Of a DNA stretch of 7,174 nucleotides, positions 5,164-7,174 are shown piece by piece (the stretch's first letter is position 1; every line of letters begins with the position of its first letter). Source of the stretch: Deltaproteobacteria bacterium (GTDB taxonomy: Bacteria; Desulfobacterota; Desulfobacteria; Desulfobacterales; UBA11574); the NCBI GenBank assembly GCA_019314155.1, contig JAFCZV010000331.1:1-7174 (forward strand), in the 5' to 3' direction. The notes under the pieces are model-generated. The model worked only from the letters and a program-made list of their open reading frames with translations. It ran no database searches and had not been told where the DNA came from. The position numbers and the translations under genes are program-made.

Positions 5164-5961
5164 ACCTATAAAATTGTAAAGAAATACAAATGATTTTTAA
5201 AGACCAGTATGATCCTTCTTTTTGGCACAAATCGGTTTTTACTACCTGCGTTCTTCCTATAGTTTCCATGGATATATTGCTCATGTTTATGGGCAATTCA
5301 CATTCATTTGCATGGCTGAAACCGTATCAAATTTCCGGTGATCTTTTACGCCGTATACTAATAGCCTCTTGTTTGATTATATACTTCTTGAGACTTCAGA
5401 TTACTGTCTGGGTTTTCCAAAAACGCAAATGGACCTGGTTGGAAACAATAACAATTTCAATCGTGATGTCATTTGCGCTTTATGCTTTTGCCAAGGTAGG
5501 AGGAAACAACAAACAGGTTGTGGGTATTGTTGAGGTAATCGGTATTTTGCTATATTCCTCAGGCTCCTATATCAATACTCATTCTGAATATTCTAGGCAT
5601 GTTTGGAAATTGAAAGAGGTAAACAAAGGGCGACTTTATACCGAAGGATTTTTTAGCTTGTCAATGCATATCAACTATTTCGGAGATATCGTTCTTTTCA
5701 CTGGATTTGCTATGGTAACTCATAGCCTTAGCATGTTCTTTATACCATTGATAATGGCAGTGAATTTTGTCTTCAATATCATTCCGACTCTCGATAGATA
5801 TCTCGAGAGGAAGTATGGAGATGAATTTAGAGATTACGCCAAGAAAACAAAAAAACTTATTCCACTGATATATTAGTGATGTCGGCTGGAACAAATTCGC
5901 GCCTAACGAACAAGGCGCTTTCACGCAGACGGCAAAAAACCGCCGCTGGTGAAGCGCAGGG
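5158..5961 (+). mobile_element. Integron gene cassette B: membrane methyltransferase-like gene with attC
   Basis: An 804-bp unit between the crossovers in GTTAGGC (5157-5163) and GTTATAA (5961-5967). One gene starts 32 bases after the boundary and ends 24 bases before the attC. The R'' box, GCCTAAC at 5901-5907, is the exact reverse complement of the GTTAGGC spanning the left boundary. Confidence 0.82.
5190..5876 (+). CDS. Integral membrane protein of the isoprenylcysteine methyltransferase / DUF1295 superfamily
   Basis: A 228-residue membrane protein with about six predicted transmembrane segments (roughly 15-33, 55-74, 84-101, 108-126, 164-180, 183-200). The C-terminal part resembles DUF1295 / ICMT-like enzymes: KEVNKGRLYTEGFFSLSMHI, NYFGDIVLF, then PTLDRYLERKYGDEFRDYAK and KTKKLIP. 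In better-known members the core is RHPNYxGE; here it reads MHINYFGD (159-166), so the Arg and Pro are replaced, which may mark a subfamily. The superfamily transfers methyl groups to, or reduces, lipid-like substrates; the substrate here is unknown. The ribosome site before ATG 5190 is poor. It is the only gene of integron cassette B, and nothing links it functionally to its neighbours. Confidence 0.75.
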   Translation: MIFKDQYDPSFWHKSVFTTCVLPIVSMDILLMFMGNSHSFAWLKPYQISGDLLRRILIASCLIIYFLRLQITVWVFQKRKWTWLETITISIVMSFALYAFAKVGGNNKQVVGIVEVIGILLYSSGSYINTHSEYSRHVWKLKEVNKGRLYTEGFFSLSMHINYFGDIVLFTGFAMVTHSLSMFFIPLIMAVNFVFNIIPTLDRYLERKYGDEFRDYAKKTKKLIPLIY

Positions 5962-5967
5962 TTATAA
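5901..5967 (+). other. attC: attC recombination site of cassette B (67 bp)
   Basis: R'' is GCCTAAC (5901-5907) and R' is GTTATAA (5961-5967). Between them lies a long imperfect hairpin: gcgctt (5915-5920) with aagcgc (5952-5957), cac with gtg (5949-5951), cag with ctg (5946-5948), and cggc (5930-5933) with gccg (5942-5945), closing on an A-rich loop. T5921, G5925 and A5929 are left unpaired, all on the left arm, like the extrahelical bases that orient attC recombination. The aaggcgc start of the inner arm is typical of environmental attC sites. This is the clearest of the sites in the window. Confidence 0.9.
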
Positions 5968-5997
5968 ATTCTAAAATATACTGGAGAAAATTTTGAA

Positions 5998-6195
5998 ATG
6001 AACATGAACAGAAAATTGGTAAAAAGAATAACTATGGATGAAGATATAGACGATAGGTATATTCGAGCGGAAAGGCATGAATTAATCTCAATGATTTGGG
6101 AAATTACAAAAGACACTTGGGCATTTGTAAGGGGACAAGATGTTAAACGAAGATTACAAAGAGATGTTACAACTATTGTCAGAAGAACAAGTTGA
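5998..6195 (+). CDS. Small basic/acidic protein encoded with the nucleotidyltransferase
   Basis: A 65-residue protein from ATG 5998, with ggaga (5983-5987) as ribosome site; ATG 6004 is an alternative start. It reads MNMNRKLVKRITMDEDIDDR, then ERHELISMIWEITKDTWAFV and GQDVKRRLQRDVTTIVRRTS. The ending resembles the '...RLQRHVVRIIRR' tail I recall from small proteins beside this nucleotidyltransferase group. It overlaps the next gene by 56 bases in a different frame; because its arginine-rich tail fits the family pattern, the overlap looks genuine. Its role is unknown; a regulatory or antitoxin-like partner role is a guess. It opens cassette C, 36 bases from the boundary. Confidence 0.68.
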   Translation: MNMNRKLVKRITMDEDIDDRYIRAERHELISMIWEITKDTWAFVRGQDVKRRLQRDVTTIVRRTS

Positions 6196-6592
6196 TTTCA
6201 TGATAGTCGGTGCATATGCTTTAGGGACGCACGGATATCCGAGAGCCACTGGGGATATTGATATTTGGGTAAAACCAAATGATATTAATTCAAGAAAATT
6301 ATACAAGGCATTGGCACGGTTCGGTGCTCCTCTTGACCAAATTAAAATTGATGATTTTTCAACGGAAGGCATCATTTTCCAGATTGGTGTGATTCCTCGT
6401 AGAATTAATATCATAACAAAGATTGATGGGGTTACATATGAAGAAGCCGATGAGGATAAAATTATAATTGAAGTCGAAGGCTTAAAGATACCTGTTATAT
6501 CTTTAGACAAGCTCATCAAGAATAAAATGTCAACTGGCAGAGAAAAGGATGAACTTGACATAAAAACATTAAGAAAAAAGAAAAATTCATAA
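6140..6592 (+). CDS. Nucleotidyltransferase-fold protein (DUF6036/AbiEii-like)
   Basis: A 150-residue protein of the polymerase-beta-type nucleotidyltransferase superfamily. Ribosome site aagggg (6129-6134) lies 5 bases before ATG 6140. Family marks are VDFMIVGAYALGTHGYPRAT, the catalytic GDIDIWV with D39 and D41, FGAPLDQIK, IFQIGVIPRRINIIT, KIDGVTYEEADED and the end SLDKLIKNKMSTGREKDELD. Relatives transfer nucleotides to proteins or RNA, and some act as toxins of AbiE or MNT/HEPN systems. In the relatives I recall, the RINIIT stretch reads RIDIIT or RIDILT, so a third active-site acid may be changed to N90. It overlaps the small ORF upstream by 56 bases, and its stop codon lies inside the attC R'' box of cassette C. 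Confidence 0.85.
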   Translation: MLNEDYKEMLQLLSEEQVDFMIVGAYALGTHGYPRATGDIDIWVKPNDINSRKLYKALARFGAPLDQIKIDDFSTEGIIFQIGVIPRRINIITKIDGVTYEEADEDKIIIEVEGLKIPVISLDKLIKNKMSTGREKDELDIKTLRKKKNS

Positions 6593-6642
6593 GCCATTCC
6601 AGCGGACGGCGTAAAAGCCGCCGCTGAATTTGGCGGTTCGGC
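6587..6642 (+). other. attC: attC-like recombination site of cassette C (56 bp, degenerate outer box)
   Basis: The inner hairpin is strong: cagcgg (6600-6605) pairs with ccgctg (6621-6626) and cggc (6607-6610) with gccg (6617-6620) around gtaaaa, with A6606 unpaired on the left arm. The flanking boxes are R'' TCATAAG (6587-6593) and R' GTTCGGC (6636-6642). R'' lacks the usual terminal AAC, and the fourth base of R' departs from GTTRRRY. Length and geometry are those of a standard short attC. The nucleotidyltransferase stop codon falls inside R''. Confidence 0.7.
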
Positions 6643-6683
6643 GCTCGATTTAAATTAAAAGAATAAATTTACCGCTTGTTTTT

Positions 6684-6702
6684 TGTAACCTTGCGCGTTA
6701 CA
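6684..6702 (+). promoter_or_regulatory. Inverted repeat upstream of higB, candidate HigA operator
   Basis: tgtaac (6684-6689) and gttaca (6697-6702) form a perfect 6-bp inverted repeat with a 7-base spacer, ending 8 bases before ATG 6711. HTH antitoxins such as HigA repress their operon by binding inverted repeats near the start of transcription, so this is the obvious autoregulation site. TGTAAC could itself serve as a poor -10 element; no convincing -35 box was found. Confidence 0.55.
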
Positions 6703-6710
6703 GCGTGGCT

Positions 6711-7007
6711 ATGATTAAAAATTTTTGTGATAGTTGGCTGCGAAATTTTTTCGTAGAGGACTTTCAGTCCAAAAAAATACCCGCAGACATTCGTTCACGA
6801 TTATTTAGGAAGCTACAACTGCTGGATGATGCAACGAGTGATGCTGATCTAAGAAGTCCACCCAGCAATCATTTTGAAAAACTATCTGGCAAACTAAAGG
6901 ATAAATGTTCCATACGTGTGAATAATCAATGGCGTATTATTTTTATTTGGGATGATGAACGCGGGGAGGCGGATGACATTTACCTTGATAATCATACATA
7001 CAAATGA
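6711..7007 (+). CDS. higB: HigB-family RelE-like mRNA interferase toxin
   Basis: A 98-residue toxin of the HigB/RelE superfamily, which cuts mRNA on the ribosome and is held in check by HigA. It starts MIKNFCDSWLRNFFVEDFQS, followed by IPADIRSRLFRKLQLLDDA, DLRSPPSNHFEKLSGKLKDK, and CSIRVNNQWRIIFIWDD with IYLDNHTYK at the end. The conserved L..LR.PP.N..E.L.G and SIR(V/I)N.QWRI.F.W motifs are unmistakable. ATG 6711 is preferred over GTG 6705 because family members begin MI+.F; no clear ribosome site precedes either. A palindromic operator-like site lies just upstream. The toxin-first order is normal for higBA. The gene is complete and part of cassette D. Confidence 0.9.
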   Translation: MIKNFCDSWLRNFFVEDFQSKKIPADIRSRLFRKLQLLDDATSDADLRSPPSNHFEKLSGKLKDKCSIRVNNQWRIIFIWDDERGEADDIYLDNHTYK

Positions 7008-7015
7008 GGTGTAAA

Positions 7016-7174
7016 ATGATTTTAACCAAACGTCAACCCGTCAGTGTTGGTGAAATGATCACTGAGGAATTTATGGTGCCTTTGGGAATTAATCAAGGGC
7101 AGCTAGCTTCTGCTATGGGTGTCAGTCGTAGGACAGTAAATGAACTTTGCACCGGTAAAAGATCTATCACCGTT
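7016..7174 (+). CDS. higA: HigA-family HTH (XRE) antitoxin, N-terminal part (3' end outside window)
   Basis: Fifty-three codons are visible before the window ends, about half of the usual ~95-100. The protein begins MILTKRQPVSVGEMITEEFM and continues VPLGINQGQLASAMGVSRRT, then VNELCTGKRSITV, which is the XRE helix-turn-helix of HigA antitoxins (recognition helix around SRRTVNEL). It should bind the HigB toxin encoded 8 bases upstream and repress the operon at the inverted repeat before higB. Ribosome site gaggtg (7006-7011) overlaps the higB stop region and sits 4 bases from ATG 7016. Nothing visible suggests damage. Confidence 0.9.
   Translation, partial: MILTKRQPVSVGEMITEEFMVPLGINQGQLASAMGVSRRTVNELCTGKRSITV

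Larger units (their letters stand above)
5962..6636 (+). mobile_element. Integron gene cassette C: small ORF plus nucleotidyltransferase with attC
   Basis: A 675-bp unit from the crossover in GTTATAA (5961-5967) to G6636 of GTTCGGC. It carries two overlapping genes. Its attC R'' box (TCATAAG, 6587-6593) matches the expected TTATAAC at 5 of 7 positions, weaker than in cassettes A and B. The right boundary is therefore less certain, but the hairpin between the boxes is clear. Confidence 0.68.
6637..7174 (+). mobile_element. Integron gene cassette D: higB-higA (right end outside window)
   Basis: The unit begins after the crossover in GTTCGGC (6636-6642) and runs off the window. It carries a HigB/HigA TA pair with its own upstream control region. 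By the rule seen in cassettes A and B, its attC should open with GCCGAAC downstream of higA. Confidence 0.62.

Noticed and set aside
5661..6116. Long minus-strand open frame of about 151 codons
   Set aside because: It runs antisense across the end of the methyltransferase gene, the attC hairpin and the next cassette's start, shows no family resemblance, and has no ribosome site.
6154..6597. Minus-strand open frame of about 147 codons opposite the nucleotidyltransferase gene
   Set aside because: It is the antisense shadow of a gene with clear catalytic motifs; its serine- and isoleucine-rich translation resembles no protein.
6697..6703. GTTACAG as the R' box ending the cassette C attC
   Set aside because: It lies about 70 bases beyond the hairpin and forms its own inverted repeat with tgtaac at 6684-6689, better explained as a higBA operator. 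GTTCGGC at 6636 sits at the right distance from the attC stem.
1..7174. CRISPR array, rRNA or tRNA genes
   Set aside because: No regularly spaced direct repeats were seen, and no tRNA or rRNA signature could be recognised by eye on either strand.

Overview
The window is accessory DNA from a bacterium of moderate GC content. It joins two kinds of mobile territory: a decayed type I restriction-modification (RM) locus in the left 60 %, and a run of integron gene cassettes in the right 40 %. The mix of RhuM, an IS1182-type transposase, PIN, BrnT/BrnA and HigB/HigA modules would suit an environmental proteobacterium, perhaps of the old Deltaproteobacteria. That host guess is inference only, because no housekeeping gene is present.

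Left region (1-4266), all on the + strand. A RhuM-family gene, cut by the window edge, overlaps the start of hsdS by 4 bases. hsdS is cut after about 84 codons by a complete 1,772-bp IS1182-like insertion sequence (778-2549). The IS has 31-bp terminal inverted repeats (29/31 matching), its own strong promoter and an intact DDE transposase. On its far side the sequence is not the rest of hsdS but the C-terminal third of a zeta-toxin-like kinase, so the IS sits on a rearrangement or deletion junction. Next come a small ORF that may be the orphaned partner of that toxin, an intact PIN-domain ribonuclease with an overlapping small partner, and the N-terminal part of hsdR broken by at least two frame changes. 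The RM system can no longer work as encoded here.

Transition (about 4260-4509). An unrecognised coding tail and two short hairpins lead up to the first cassette boundary.

Right region (4510-7174). Three complete cassettes and the start of a fourth lie head to tail, all in the + orientation: brnT-brnA (A), a membrane isoprenylcysteine-methyltransferase-like gene (B), a small ORF overlapping a DUF6036-like nucleotidyltransferase gene (C), and higB-higA (D, cut by the window edge). No integrase is visible. The case for cassettes rests on internal logic. Each attC begins with a box (R'') that is the reverse complement of the 7-mer at the start of its own cassette. This holds 7/7 for A, 7/7 for B and 5/7 for C. 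The folded attC arms carry their unpaired bases on the left arm in all three sites.

Working together: the window holds at least four toxin-antitoxin-type modules or remnants (zeta remnant with small ORF, PIN pair, BrnT/BrnA, HigB/HigA), plus a nucleotidyltransferase pair of possible TA type. This fits a defence or stabilisation island in which addiction modules outlast the restriction system they sit in, and in which cassette TA pairs hold the array in place.
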